A stretch of 64,000 nucleotides of DNA from Panorpa germanica (Eukaryota > Arthropoda > Insecta > Mecoptera > Panorpidae): the NCBI GenBank assembly GCA_963678705.1, contig OY783212.1:11470001-11534000 (forward strand), given 5' to 3'. Shown here in pieces: positions 23,024 through 36,808 of this stretch (position 1 is the stretch's first letter; every line of letters begins with the position of its first letter). The notes under the pieces are model-generated. The model was not told the origin of the DNA. It saw only the letters and a program-made list of their open reading frames with translations, and did no database searches. A program made the translations under genes and the position numbers.

Positions 23024-24442
23024 ATGTTACTAAATATCTTACATCCCCAACTACAACCAAAAGTGTCTTGTAGCGTAGTTGCTACTGAAACACAAGAACC
23101 ATCAAATCTTATATCTGGGGATCCTAAACTCAAATCACTTGGATTTCTAGCATATAGTTGTGTTAAGCCTCCAGTTGATTTGACATTTATTTTTAAATAT
23201 AAAATGAATTTCAATTATTTAATAATATGGCCTAGTGTCGGTTCCCAGAAATCTACTGGTTTTGAGATACTTATAAAATCAGACAACGATTATGTTACAT
23301 TTGGATATGGCTATCTCAAATCTGAACAGGGAATAGTATTTTATAGAGGTGATAAATATTCCAAGTATGCCATAGAAGAAATTAATTTTCCGAGCGATTT
23401 TTTAAAATTATCATTAAATTGCAAAGATAAAGCAGTCCTAGGTAACGCAACATCCATAATAATTCGAATTATTAAAACAAACAGCAGCATTCCTGCTGTT
23501 GGCAAAGTAGAAATATGGTGTACTGTTTCTAATTCTGTACCTAGAAAATTTCAAGAAGATATTCATAATATATGGAAGAAGGTAATTAATTCTACGGGCA
23601 TTAGTAAAGAGTCTTCAAACGCAAATGAAATAAAGCAAGTCACGCTTCCCATTTCCACAAATAATGAAGTGGTTCAGCCAACTAATATTCCGGAAGAATT
23701 TTTGGATTTAATAACTTATGAAATAATGGCATTGCCTTTGGTGTTACCTTCTGGAAAAGTAATCGATGAAAGCACACTGGAGAAGCATAATAAAACAGAA
23801 GCATCTTGGGGAAGACCTCCATCAGATCCTTTCACCGGACAATCATTCAATGAAAATAGAAAACCGTTCTTAAGTTTTGCTCTAAAAAATAAAATTGATA
23901 AATATTTATTAGAAAATAGTAACTGTAAAGAGTTAATGCATATTCCGAGAACTGTTGGAAGATTAAAGAAAACTTATAATTATACGAAACCAATTATCAA
24001 CAATTTAAGTTCATCAGGGACAACCGAAATGTATAACCAGAGCGCACCAATTAATGCAAACGAAACATCTACCTTAAAGCACTTAAATAAAAGTATTGAG
24101 AATGTGAATTCTAATAGCAATAAAACCGAAAGAACAGTTCAGGAACCTAGTTATGGAATTAATAAGTCTTTAAAATTTGCTATGGACTCTTTAGTTAGAG
24201 TTCCAACAAAGAAACGAAAAATAGAATTAAAAACATCGAGCAATAAGTCTTGCAATTATTTACAAACAAATGTAACACAAGTTAATTCATGTTTTATGTG
24301 TAGTAATTCTGAAAATTTATTTAAAATACCATGTACACATCTAATTTGTAGAGCATGTTTACTTTTACTTAATGTTACAAAGTGTAAAATATGTGGACAA
24401 GATTATGAAAAGAAAAATGCTGAAAGATTTCATAATGCATGA
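23024..24442 (+). CDS. UBOX5: RING finger protein 37 / U-box ubiquitin ligase
   Basis: Single exon, 472 residues. UBOX5 (RNF37) is a nuclear E3 ligase that binds E2 enzymes through its U-box. The N-terminus (ILHPQLQPKVSCS ... EPSNLISGDP ... SCVKPPVDLTF) follows the start of vertebrate UBOX5 closely, including the LISxD and KPPV blocks. The U-box lies at about residues 220-295 (PEEFLDLITYEIMALPLVLP, then RPPSDPFTGQSF). A C-terminal RING-like Cys/His set at about 423-462 (CFMC ... CTH ... CRAC ... CKIC) supplies eight possible zinc ligands, matching the two-module family architecture. The first in-frame ATG is 23024. The gene ends 214 bp before BNIP1 on the same strand, so read-through or a shared regulatory region is possible. 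Confidence 0.92.
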   Translation: MLLNILHPQLQPKVSCSVVATETQEPSNLISGDPKLKSLGFLAYSCVKPPVDLTFIFKYKMNFNYLIIWPSVGSQKSTGFEILIKSDNDYVTFGYGYLKSEQGIVFYRGDKYSKYAIEEINFPSDFLKLSLNCKDKAVLGNATSIIIRIIKTNSSIPAVGKVEIWCTVSNSVPRKFQEDIHNIWKKVINSTGISKESSNANEIKQVTLPISTNNEVVQPTNIPEEFLDLITYEIMALPLVLPSGKVIDESTLEKHNKTEASWGRPPSDPFTGQSFNENRKPFLSFALKNKIDKYLLENSNCKELMHIPRTVGRLKKTYNYTKPIINNLSSSGTTEMYNQSAPINANETSTLKHLNKSIENVNSNSNKTERTVQEPSYGINKSLKFAMDSLVRVPTKKRKIELKTSSNKSCNYLQTNVTQVNSCFMCSNSENLFKIPCTHLICRACLLLLNVTKCKICGQDYEKKNAERFHNA

Positions 24443-24656
24443 ATAATTAATTGACAAATACTTAATAACGTTAATAAAGATAATTATTTTTATAAATGAT
24501 GAGTTTCTTTTGTATTGCCAGCTTTTGTATTTATTTTTATTGAGTGTTACTAGAATGAAGTTGGTGTATAGGTATAGTAGAAAATTATATCTAGTGGCAA
24601 ATGTCACTGATAGTCAATATTTTTATATTTTCTAGGTAAACTAATAATTTATAAAA

Positions 24657-25772
24657 ATGAGCGCAAATGAATATCTCGTTAAAACTGTACAGCAAGAAAT
24701 AGTAGATCATAATTTATATGTCAAAGCTTTAATACAGGTATAGTATGAATTAAAATATTATTATAATACTTGTAATTTTCCTTCATAGATAGCGATATAG
24801 GTTATATTATCGCTACATTTATTTTAATGTATGTAGAATACATTTTATTTTATTAATTTCTTAGGATATTTTAGCATGTAAAGGCCCCTTATCAACGTTA
24901 CATGAATTAAATAATATAGGTCGCGCAAAAATTTCATTTTTACGTAAACATATTGAAAAATTTGAAAATTTAGCGCGAGATTCTGCTGATCCTGAACTCA
25001 TTAACGAAGCTGATTCTCATAGGCTCCAATTAACAAGGTTTACTAATTATATTATACATGAAATAATCATATATTCAATTGTTGACAACTTTAAAGAGAG
25101 GTTATTTTTTTTCTAGCACTCTTCAAGCGTTTCGTAAAGCAAATATTTCCACCCTGGTAGAAATAGAGAAAGCTAACAAAGATGAGTTACTTAGTAATCC
25201 TTCAAAAGAAAATGTTGTGCGACAACGCCAAAGAAATGATAAAGTTGGAGTCGTTAAAATGTCGTCGAATGTTACGGATCAGTTACTATCTATAAGTAGA
25301 CATCTTGCAGACACCACAAAGCGAAGCGCAGATACGTTGGAGACTCTGGCAATGTCTTCAGCCAATGTTCTAGTACGTATGATCTACCAGCTATGTGCAC
25401 TTGTACCTAAGGCATATCATATCTAACATAAAAGAAGCTACATCTAACGTAAACAATGTTACCTTATGTATAACTTTCTGTGACCTATGCATTGCAGTCA
25501 TTATCGTAAACTGAATATTTCGCAGATTAATATCTCGCGGTTTCATACTTATTTTTATCAGTTAATTAATAATCGAATAAACTCGCATTAATTAATTTTG
25601 TTTTCAGGGTACTAGAGATGAGTTACAAAACACAGCTGGAACAATAACGCAATCGGGAAAACTTTTGAAGAAATACGGCCGACGTGAATTTACTGACAAA
25701 ATATTAATATTTTTTGCATTTGCCTTTTTCTTTGCTTGTGTATTTTATATTGTACAAAAACGATTGTTTTAA
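24657..25772 (+). CDS. BNIP1: SNARE protein BNIP1/Sec20
   Basis: Four exons: 24657-24737, 24865-25037, 25117-25372 and 25608-25772; phases agree and give 224 residues, close to the 228 of human BNIP1. Sec20 is an ER t-SNARE that with syntaxin 18 and USE1 receives Golgi-derived COPI vesicles. The N-terminal half is helical. The SNARE helix runs from RQRQRNDKVG through LLSISRHLADTTKRSADTLE and DELQNTAGTITQSGKLLKKY. A C-terminal anchor (ILIFFAFAFFFACVFYIV) ends in the short basic tail QKRLF, giving tail-anchored topology. Exon 1 ends at CAG|GTATAG and the last exon begins GGTACTAGAGATGAG. The gene lies directly after UBOX5. Confidence 0.93.
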
Positions 25773-25951
25773 ATATATTTTGTAAATTTTATTATATACA
25801 TTTTTTACACATCTTTGTTATAGATATCGTAACTGTTGTAATTTATTAAAAAGCGTTTGTAAAATAGTTAATCAATATCATTCCACACAAATAATAATAA
25901 ATTATGCATCAACAAATATTTATAATTTAACAAATCCTTACAATGTCTAAT

Positions 25952-26425
25952 TGGCTTGTGAACTACTTTTTATTGCGTCGTTTTTTTAATTTTCTATTGA
26001 AATAAATTTTATTATATGTTATTAAAGTTTATATTTTTTTAATTATCCAAAAGTTGACGGAGTTATAGTTATATAAAATTTATATTACAGTTTTGCCGCA
26101 TGTTTTAGTAATGCATAGAAGTCACAGAATAAATAAGTAATCGATATTATTTTTCACAACCATTGTAATATAATATTTGATGGAATACATCGTTTATCAT
26201 ACACATACTCCTGTTATGCGTCTCTTGTATAAATACGTAATATGCATTGGAATTTTATAAAACGTTGGATCCTTTTATTAATTATAGAGACAAAATGCTT
26301 TTTTAATTGTTAACATCTTCTAAGATACAAGGAGTTATTAAAAAGTATTTGGACATTTGAGGTTCTGTTAGCCAATCAATATATAGTACAGTTTTATAGA
26401 AAATAACTCATGGTTCACAAAGCCC
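25952..26425 (+). mobile_element. MITE family A, copy 2
   Basis: Same orientation and order of blocks as the copy at 14233-14726: CTATTGAAATAAA, CCAAAAGTTGACGGAGTTAT, AGTTTTGCCGCATGTTTTAG, GAGACAAAATGC and ATATAGTACAGTTTTATAGA. Ends are TGGCTTGTGAAC and, reverse-complemented, GGGCTTTGTGAACC. It lies just after the BNIP1 3' end and is non-coding. Confidence 0.75.
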
Positions 26426-29400
26426 ATTACAACGTTATATGAATTAATAATATATTGCTTGTTGATTCGGAATTCCTAATGGGTTATTTGATCTCACACT
26501 GTTTTTACTTATCGTTTTGATGTGAGTAGAATAGATGAATAAATTTATTAAGTAGAAATATTAAAAGTGTATAAATAATTTAGTTCTTCTAGCATAGGCG
26601 ACACAGTGTTGTAAGCGTAGATATGCTAACACCAGCCTACGGTATTTTTGGGTTGATTCCTCGGTCAGCGCTATGTTTTCACAATTTGTATACCTCAAGG
26701 GATAATATTCTTAACATAATTATTAAATAATTTAATTTACATATATGAAGACTATTGCAACTCAAAATCATCGTTGATAATATTTTAGATATAAGCCGAT
26801 GATAAAAAATATGTGTATCATACATTTAGACAGCATGTTGTTACAGTAGTTGCCTACCGTATTTTATGGTAGGCGTATATAAAATGAAAAGTTTATAGAA
26901 AGTATTTTAGAAAATTTGTTATTCCAAAATTCATTACAATATGAAGTGTATATTAAATTGGATAAGTAATATTATTTGTAACTAACTAATAATTGTAAAA
27001 CTTTTAACTAAAGAATAATATGTTTACAGTTTTCTTTAGTTAAGAAACATCATTTCATTTTTGCAATTAGGTAGCAGTTTTGAGTCAGATTACAGATTTC
27101 GTTTTTCATGTGTGATATCGAATATGTAATTCAGGAAAATTATAAATATATTTTGTAATAGTATAAAAAGAAATAACACGCTTTAAAAACAGATGTTACA
27201 GAAAAACTCATTTAACGTTTTTTTACAACAATTACATTTGCTGTAGCCGCTTCTATAACTCTTTTTTGGTCTATTCTTGTTCCCTCTGAAATATTTACTG
27301 ACATGATTTTAAACAAAACTACAAATTATTGTTGTAAATAAATTAAGAAAATATACAATAATAATTTTGTAAAACACAATTATGTAGTTCATGTATACGT
27401 TTACACGAAAATTATATGTAAAAATTATAAAAAAAACTGTGTTTAATAGGTATGAATCAATTTTATTTTACAAACGCATTATTATTCCAAGCATATTTCA
27501 GCGGGAATTTACTAATCGACAAATATAATAACATATTCTTGTTTAACAAACCAGTATATAATCTGGTGAATCACGGTTTCCGTAATTTAAATTTGTTGCT
27601 GGCTTTAAATTTAATGCTTATAAATTACAGCAGTTCTTGCCAATGACAATGAAATTATAACTTGATTATTATTCACCAGACGTACTTCAATACGACGCAA
27701 CATAGGTATTTTGTTGAGTACTGATGTCAACCACAACTTCATGAAACAATGTTTTAAGACGCATGTAAACAGGTAAAGGTTAAGGTGATTTGTCCAGGTC
27801 ACTTACCATTTTTTAAACTAAGTATTTCCTGTTTTTCTATAAATAAACATAATATATTTGTCAAAAGATACTGTAGTTAATTATATAGATTTAACAGTTT
27901 ATGTATATTTTATTTTAAAAAAATTACAATTAATATTAAAAAGATTACATAAAATTTTCAAACTATTTATCTAATATTTTGAAAAAAAATTGAAAATTTG
28001 GAAAAAAAAAAAATTTATAGAAAGTTGTCACAATATATACTTAAGCTTAAGAAAGGGAAAATTGAAAAGACACCCAAATGAGATTCTGTAAAATAAACAT
28101 CAAGTATTTGCAAAAAACACTAGGATTACTTTTGTTGCAATGAGTGTTCTTTTGCCATCGTCACTTCAAATCGAAATACAATTAATTTTTCTCTTAATTT
28201 TGATCTATAACATAGTAGCAGAAGCGTCCGATTTCGCTCGGGATTTTTCCCGACATTAAATTGAAAATTAAATACACAGCAATATATATTATATGATAAA
28301 ATTTAACAATGATTAAGTCGTAAAGGAAGTCTAAGACTTTATACTGTATTAAAACTAAATACCGACTAGTAAAAGGTCTTACTCTCTGATTTGAATACTT
28401 TTACTCTGTAGCCACATGATGTGATTGTATATATTTTGAAATAAACAGAATGACTCTGACCAACCAACCGGTGTTACATAGTTGTATCATAACAGTGATT
28501 GGATGGATGTTGCAACTGAATGAAACCACATACCTTAAGCCATATTATTACGTCGAACTTGATACATTTCTTAATAACGAAATTTATGAAATTAATTAAT
28601 CGATATAATTTATTTATTATTATGCTAGCATGAGGTGTTGTTAAATAAATATATACATAAGCATAAACAACTGCTAGTTGTTATTCATTGAAATAATTAA
28701 CTTTTTCAACACATAGGGATTAAAACATATTTAAAAAATACGTTGATATTTACTATTTTAAAAGTGAACGTTAGATTCTTATCAGTGTTGTAGTGGTAGA
28801 CTAACGTAAAGGCGCGTGCTTAGAAAAATATTATTTAAACCTATTTAGTCACTGAAAATTGACACTGGATACCAAGAGAACTACTCTTCAACTTCCTGAA
28901 ATCATGGTTAGCTATACGGGGCGCAAATGGAGCAGGCGAAAAGGGCCGAAAGAAGGTAACAACCAGAACGGGTGTGTATTTTGTAAAAGTACTTCTTCAG
29001 TTTGTTTATTCTCAAACTGTATCTCCAATTAAAATGTATTTTATACACTCTATCCTAAGGAACTGTAACATAACATCAAATAACCATAGCACCAAACGTA
29101 TGATAACAAAAAGTTGATATATTGTTAATTAATTTTATTTAGGGCACATTTTAATCGTTTTGTGGTTTCTGCTGGTCATTACGAATTTAACAATGTCATT
29201 TGTGAAACTGGAACATATCAACCGCAAAGGAACATTGTTAAATTAAAATTGCTTTTTTATTAATTTCAGTTGAGATAATCCATGCCATAAATATTTATTA
29301 TAACTTATAAAAATAGTTTGTAATCCAGTCTTTGGTGTGAGCTGTACGTATTTTTATATTTGTGTATTCCTATTCCATAATATATACACAATATTGGGGT

Positions 29401-31124
29401 ACTGCATATTTTCTTTGGATTTGGTTGCCGCACAATTGACGTGAATGTCGAATCGTCTAGATGTATTGAGTAGTTAATATGGGGTTTATACTTTTTCCTA
29501 TGACTATAACTCCACCGTGAAATATTTAAATATAAACAAACCTATATATTCAAATACCACGGGACTCGTTTACTTTGCGATCCTAGGCTGGGGTAATGAT
29601 GGCCTAAGACAATCTGTCTACTCGGTATGTGCCATTGGAACATATGATGAAGCGCACATAGTGCACTTGACGCAATCTGTCTTAAGACAATATTGTTAGC
29701 GTTATTTTTGTTTGTTCAATACCTTCATAAGGGGTCTATCTTTAAAAATAAATGTTTCTTTTAATATTCGCACGACATAATTACCTAACTCTCCTCCTTA
29801 AGGATTTTGTTTTTTGACATTATCTTTAATATAAGTGGGTCATCACTTCCTATTAACCGCATGCTTCTAGGACCACCTTATCAATTAGGATTTAAGTACA
29901 GGCGGCGGAAGATTACATTGGTGACCAGAGCTAGAGTTATTACATCAAATCGAAGTGAATCATAGATTTTATTAATGTACACATATTCAATTCTTTATGG
30001 ATCTTTAAAAGGGAAAATAAATCCGAAATTTTACAAAGAGGTAGAGGTTTTTTTTATATTACTATTTTGCAATATAATAATAAAGAGGTTGCTTATAGTA
30101 GATCATACAATACAAACTGGAAAATATGGAATTCAAAATTTTGTAACACTGCTAAAATTGGATTGCTACAGTGGGCGACTACAACAAGTTTAAAAATTAA
30201 AATCGCGTCTAGCGGTCATATTTGTTACGACAATAATAAATAGATGAGAATAATTAGGGTGATCTTGCATACTTCATAATAATATTTGGAATCGTAAGAT
30301 CAGGCCCAATTTTGAGATATGGACCGTTTAGATTTGTAGATTGAGCTAAATTTCTAAACTGAAACCAAAAGGTGGTGATTACTTGAAGATTATTTTCGTT
30401 TAATTTTTTCTGAATAACGGACAACGATACTGAACAATTCTACACTACTTTTGCTTAATGTCTTCTATTTCTAGAAACAGATTATGCATAATTAAGCTAA
30501 TTAATGACAATATATAGAGTAAGATCTTAGGTATATGTATTTGTTTGTTTATCCACTTAAAATCTTTTGAACATTAGTTACTGGAAAAGACAAATATATT
30601 TAAATAAATGTTACCGTTTTAAATCTTAAGACTATACCGTGTCGAACCTCAACTAACGACAAAGCAAACTCTTCGTAAATATTTAAAAAATAGTGATTTG
30701 GTAAATTTATTTACTAAATTAGCGTGGATAAGCTAGGTTTGACTTTCACTTATTAAACTATTTATAAAACTTATTATTATTGTTATTGCATTTTGTTCAT
30801 TTCACGTCTGGCTCTTACAGCAGATTGTTGTTGATTAAAAATTATTATTTAGTTAAGAATTGTTAAAGTTTTTCTTCGGAGATTTTCAAGAAATTCGAGT
30901 ATATGGGTGCAGGTTTGTAACTGTTTTTAATAATAGCATTAATACAGTAAGTAAAATATATTTTGAATTTACAATACACTTTAAATTATTGTCGCTATTG
31001 TTTCACCATCATTTAAACCACAATCTGCCAAATGATACATTGAACTATTTCTTAATTAAAATTAAATTTAGTTTAATTAGTTAAGTTTCAGATCAGTCGT
31101 ATTATAGCTGAGATTTTAGGGATC

Positions 31125-31220
31125 GTTATTTTTCGATTAAAATAAATTTTAATATATCCACTTGTTTTAGATCAAGATTATTTTTCCTTTTTCACAACCT
31201 TGTTAATATAATACTTCACG
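31125..31220 (+). repeat. Fragment of MITE family A
   Basis: Short internal piece sharing AAAATAAATTTTA and GATTATTTTTCCTTTTTCAC, followed by TTGTTAATATAATA, with the middle of the full copies. Both ends are missing. Confidence 0.4.
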
Positions 31221-33004
31221 GGATTATAGATTAGGAAAAACCGTTTATGTAACAGGTAACTTTTGTCATGTTAAATCAACCTTAAATACACGTAACTGTA
31301 ATGCAATGCAGAAGAACTAGAGGTTGATAGACTTTTAATATAAAACCAGAATAAAATTGCATAATAATCATAATAAAATTCGTAACGATAATTAATTACA
31401 TAAACATTACTCAATAACTGCTTTTTTAAATTGAAATTTAATGTTTTAAAATACTTATGTGTATTTAAGGCGAATGAAATTTCGGAATTTAATAAGGAGA
31501 ATTAGTTCATTTGCCAATAAACAAATCTCTTACAGTTACTCCTATTATAGCCCACAAAATATAAAATAAAAATTTACCAGTAATTCATGTAATGGATCTT
31601 AGGGAGGGTCTTATTTTATTATTTACAGGTATTCTAAAAACTGTTAATCCTTGAAGTAGACTTATAAAAATTGTATAGTCCCTATAAATGTGCTCGTAAG
31701 AAGTTTTATGAGTATTCTAATGCGCAAAAGGGTAGATTTATTTTTTAAAAGCAGTAAAATAATTAAATGTGTATTCGAAACTATTAGCAAGTTACCGACG
31801 CTCAGCGACACCCGGTATTAACCAATGTAGGTCGATGTATTTAAATGTACGTTTGAAATAAGACTTTGTCACTGAAAAATAAATTAGTAGCAATTATGCT
31901 GCATTCAGTTTTACATTATAGTACAAAAACCCGCGTTAACTTTAACCTCGGCCTTGAATCTGGGCTCGAAGGCACTACAAGGCTGAGGCGTCTGAGCGTC
32001 TGGACCAGACTGAACCAGTATGGACGCCCTTGTTTATTTTAAAAAATCATTGTTTACTCGTAAAGCTTATAACATTTAGAGTAAACAACATATCCACAAT
32101 GTTGCATCTTGATAATGAAAAAAATATTTTTATTTACGAATAAATATTTCCTGGAAAACAATCTGGGGCAGTGACGTTAGTTTATATCAATGTATGTTTT
32201 AAAGCATGCACATTTCGTTAATCTTAAGGAGAAACTTAATTAAAAGTTATGAATATTATGTTATGAGTTATAATATATAGGAATTTCAAAACTAAATTGG
32301 TTTTTAAGCGGAAAAAATTAATTTGATAATTGGTTTAAAAAATTTAGAAACTAAGGTCTCTATTTTGTAACGGTGCTATTTTTAACACAGTTAAGCTACA
32401 CTGTAAATACTTTACACGCCTTTTTCTTAGGCCAAGGCTGCACTGCGATAAAGAATATCGCGGTTATAGTGTAGGCGTCTAATGTTAAATGGCGTCGGTG
32501 TAAAATTTCTAAATAAGAGTCTAATTTTCTTAGTCACAATAGAGCAATGTAATGTATTGCGCCACTTTTGTAATAGAAGCATATATACATAGATCGTCCA
32601 GATCATTAGCGAGACACCTCTGAAAAATAAAAAATTGTGTTGAGTAAGCAATTATATGTAAAATTATATCCTCTATCTGATTTATACTTAGATAACTCAT
32701 AAACGCAAACGAACAAAATTATAAAGCAGATAAACTGCCGAATATCGCTGGAATGCATACATCTCGAATATTTCTATCGTCGTTATCCCAAAATTCAATA
32801 TTTGGAGTTGTCTCACTAATAAACTGGACGATCTATTTCATTATTAAGTACAGCGATAAGTAACACTTTGCATAATATAATCATACTAGCTCTTCGCCTC
32901 ATTGATTGGCATGTATAGCATTGGCGTGTATTATACGTTTGTTATAGAAAGAGAAACTTCTAAAGCGATGAAAATTTGTTATGTTTCTATGCGACCTTTT
33001 CTAA

Positions 33005-33545
33005 ATTCTAAAAGAAAAATTATTGATTTCTTAATTTTTTTTTTGATGCAGTTATATTCATTTAAGTTTAAGAAAACAAACTGCGTTAAAATTTTTTAAA
33101 TATCTTAAATTTTCTGATTTTTATAAGGGGTTCTAAAAATTCATGGACTTTTTTTTCAAAAAGAAAAATTATTGATTTCTTAAATTTTTTTGATGCAGTT
33201 ATATCCATTTATATTTAAGAGGACGAAGTGCGTTGAAAAGTTTGAAATATTTTGGATTTTATAAAGGGTTCTAAAAATTCATGGACTTTTTTTTCAAAAA
33301 GAAAAATTATTGATTTCTTACATTTTTTTGATGCAGTTATATCCATTTATATTTAAGAAGAGGAACTACGTTAAAAAAATTTAAATACCTTAGTTTTTCT
33401 GGATTTTATAAGGGGTTCTATTTTCATGGACATGGAATTATTATTAATAACTTCATCAAAAAATATAAGGAAATCAATAATTTTTCTTTTTGAAATTAAA
33501 GTCCATGAATTTTTAGAACCTCTTACAAAATCCAAAGTTGTCTAT
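33005..33545. repeat. Tandem repeat, three direct units plus one inverted unit
   Basis: Three head-to-tail units begin with AAAGAAAAATTATTGATTTC at 33011, 33160 and 33298 (spacing 149 and 138 bp). Each carries GATGCAGTTATAT and ends near GGGTTCTAAAAATTCATGGA. A fourth copy at about 33425-33535 lies in inverse orientation, so the array ends in a large palindrome. Short open frames in the array are by-products. Confidence 0.8.
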
Positions 33546-36065
33546 GAATTTTTACCAAAAGTTTTTTTTCTCTACGAAATAGGCAGTTTTCAAAAACATA
33601 CAAAATTCACTACCAAACATATAAGATCATAAACATACACCTGGGACATTATAATATTCCACTAAATTTAAATGTCGTTAAGTGAATATCAGTCAAGTCG
33701 ATATTAAATTATTTAAAAAAAACTCCGGTATTAAAACTGTCACGTTCAGATATAAATGATAAATTAATTTGAGTGTATTGTATAAATAATACATGAAGTT
33801 CAATGAAATTAATTTTCAATAAACAAAATCCCTACAAACCCACCTTGAAGGTTAACCAACAAATTTATGTACCAGTATGTACAATGTACATGCACATATT
33901 GTCCAATTTATTTGACTCATCATGAGATCTAGTTGGGATAACATCTGTGTTTCAGGCCCGCTTTTAAGCATAGGTTTCATATAAGGGTCGCACCACAAAA
34001 GAAAACTGTATAAGAATTAATTATTTACTTAATTTTAGTAGACTAAAATAACAAATGTCTAAAATTAATGTCAAGATTAGGTTCAACGATTTGGTTCAAA
34101 GTTACAATATTATTCAAACCATATGTTAATACTCATATAATAATCTCATTTCTTTTATGCAGTTTCCAGCATATATTATTGTATTACCTATCACTAAGCA
34201 ATAGCTATAGCAATATTGGCATTACTTTATAATGACCTAGTAATATAAGGTCAATGTAAATATTTAACAATTCTCTATCAAACGGAATTTGAAATTATGC
34301 ACTTTAAATTTCTATATCTTGTTTAATAATGTGACTAATTAAAGAATTATTTTGCATCTGTGGTTCTGGATAGACAGCTTTATCAATTTTCTAATAGACA
34401 ACGCTGATATATTTGTTATTAATTTATTATAAAATAAAATACTGCTTATATACTTTTTTAAATCTAAATATACCTTGTTTATTGTCTACTTTTGTATTTT
34501 TAGACAAAATTTAAATCATTTTAGTGAACACCATTGTAAATCATGAAGTCATTCCTCACAAGTTCGTTTTCTGAATTCATGATGAGCTCCATACGAATTC
34601 AAATTCGCTGAATTTCCATTTCTATTACATAGTTTACAAAAGTTATACTAGTTTCCAATTAAATAAATTTTTCATCTGGATTTTAGAAAATAAACACATT
34701 TTGCATAGACAAATGGTATATTGAGTCATTGAGACTGTATACAATTAAATTTAGCATGACGAGCACAGAAAAGTAGCTTCATAGTTTCTCTAGAAGGGTG
34801 TGCTCTGATGCAAACTGCAAAATCTGTAAATGCATCCGTTTACTATATCTTTTTAACCATTGCTTTCAAAATCCATTGAAACAGCTGTTCCACTTATACA
34901 TATAAATCTAAAATTCATTTATATCCAGTCTTAATTCCTTCTGCTCTTCTGTTATTAAAAGCTCTGGGCCTTAAAGTGGCCCTTACATATTATTTACCGT
35001 AATAATTTTTACCTAAAGTTAGATAGTTAATTTATAGAAAGATTTAACATAATTCTGTTACATTGTCATTCAATGAATGTAAAAGAGTTGAACAATGTTG
35101 TAAAAATATATTATTTTAATATATAACAATATTATCTTACATAAAAATAGCTTTAGTAACGTCCGAAAACGTAAATGTATGTTGAAAGGTAATTTTTGTT
35201 ATGTAACTTTACATTATATAAAACTAAAAAATGTCATAGAAATGTAGGTAAACTCCTTTATTTTAAATAAACCTTAAATTTATGTAAAATGCGTGTATAA
35301 TTTACAACTAAGGCAACAACCCAATTGTTAAATCGATTGATCTAAGATAACCCCATGTGAACTCTTCCATGACGTTGTATTTCATTTGTAACTTGTAAGT
35401 TGCAATTATTTGTAAAGATTAATTACTGAGATGAGCCTGACCGTACACTATCAATGATTAAACAGTTCAGCTGTCAACGTGGACTGTAAATCGTGCTATT
35501 CAATGGCATTGAAAACTTCTTTCATTTACTCGTTTATAATTATAATTAATCAAATGTAGAATACTGCTTAGAGAGACCTCCGTGATCTACATGTGATATA
35601 CGAGTATGTTGTTATTTAAAATATGTGTATAATAAACAAAACTATAAAGAAAGGATAACGTAAAGGATATCAAAATATTATTTGATACAAATGACCTTTT
35701 ATGAACGTCAATAAGACATAAACACACTTCTAATTTAAAATGATGGCTATACTCGTATATCCAATCGAAATTAGTTTAAACTAGTTCGATGTTGCACACT
35801 GCTCCCAAATATAATTGCGTGATATTTTAATTTAAAAATTATTAAGCTGTTGTAAACAAAAAAGTAAAAATAATCTCAAAAAAGAAATTGTTACATAATA
35901 ATGACTAAATAATAAAATCTTAGTCTAACATATTACAGACTAAGATGATACATATTTATAGACCTGGCTTAACTCTAAGGCAACCTAATCCTAATATTCA
36001 ACTGGATAGAATAGAATTTCTAATGAGAGCAAAAAAAAAATTATTATAAAACAAAGAGTACAATT

Positions 36066-36187
36066 GCGTTGTGAACTGATTTTTTAGGGGTTTATTTTTT
36101 TACTGAAATATGAGTTAATTAATGTATATTAGTGCTATTCTATTTTATTAAATACCCAAAAATGGACGGAAATATTGATTGTCCAGA
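36066..36187 (+). repeat. MITE family A, truncated copy
   Basis: Left-end sequence of the family (TTGTGAACTGATTTTTTAG ... TACTGAAAT ... CAAAAATGGACGGA) in plus orientation. It stops where the next copy begins in the opposite direction, as if interrupted by it. Confidence 0.55.
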
Positions 36188-36808
36188 GGGTTTGTGTCCT
36201 ATGTCTTAATTTCTATAAAAATGTACTATATATTGATAAAATGGGTTACTAGAACCTCAAATGTTCAATTATTTTTTAATAACTCATTATATGTTAAGAG
36301 ATATTAACAATTAAAAAAGTCATTTTGTCTCTTTAATTATTAAAGGGATTCAACGTTGTACACATTCCAAATTCATGTGACATCACAACCGCTGCCAACA
36401 TTACAGCTCATAAATCTCTGCTGTATGTATTTATATATCAAAATGTCAAATATTATTTACAGCTATTTCAAGAAAGAATAAAATTTCAATATTATGTCTG
36501 CCATAGCAGAGTTAAATAAAATAAAAACTTATTATTCTTTGACTTGATTTGATTATTTGACTACCAACAGCTACAAAACATTACCACAGCACTGACCTAC
36601 TCAACAAATAACTGACGTTAAAATGCAGTTCACGTCATACAAATATGGCCGACCATTTCTGGCGCTAAAACTGCAATTCAAATTTTTAATTGCTATATCT
36701 CCGTCAACATTTAGATATTTAATAAAATAAACGCCAATACACATTTATTAACATCAATTTCAATCAACAATTGAAAAATCGACCACTAAAAAATGAGGAC
36801 ACAAGCCC
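36188..36808 (-). mobile_element. MITE family A, copy 3, longest version
   Basis: Inverted relative to the other full copies. Read on the minus strand it begins GGGCTTGTGTCCTCATTTTT and ends AGGACACAAACCC, giving a better terminal inverted repeat (GGGYTTGTGTCCT) than the other copies. It is about 130-150 bp longer than the copies at 14233 and 25952, so those may be internally deleted. No transposase frame. Confidence 0.7.

Noticed and set aside
29900..29945. ATTACATTGGTGACC resembling the primer-binding border of an LTR retrotransposon
   Set aside because: No long terminal repeat pair or polyprotein frame is visible nearby, so the word alone does not support an element.
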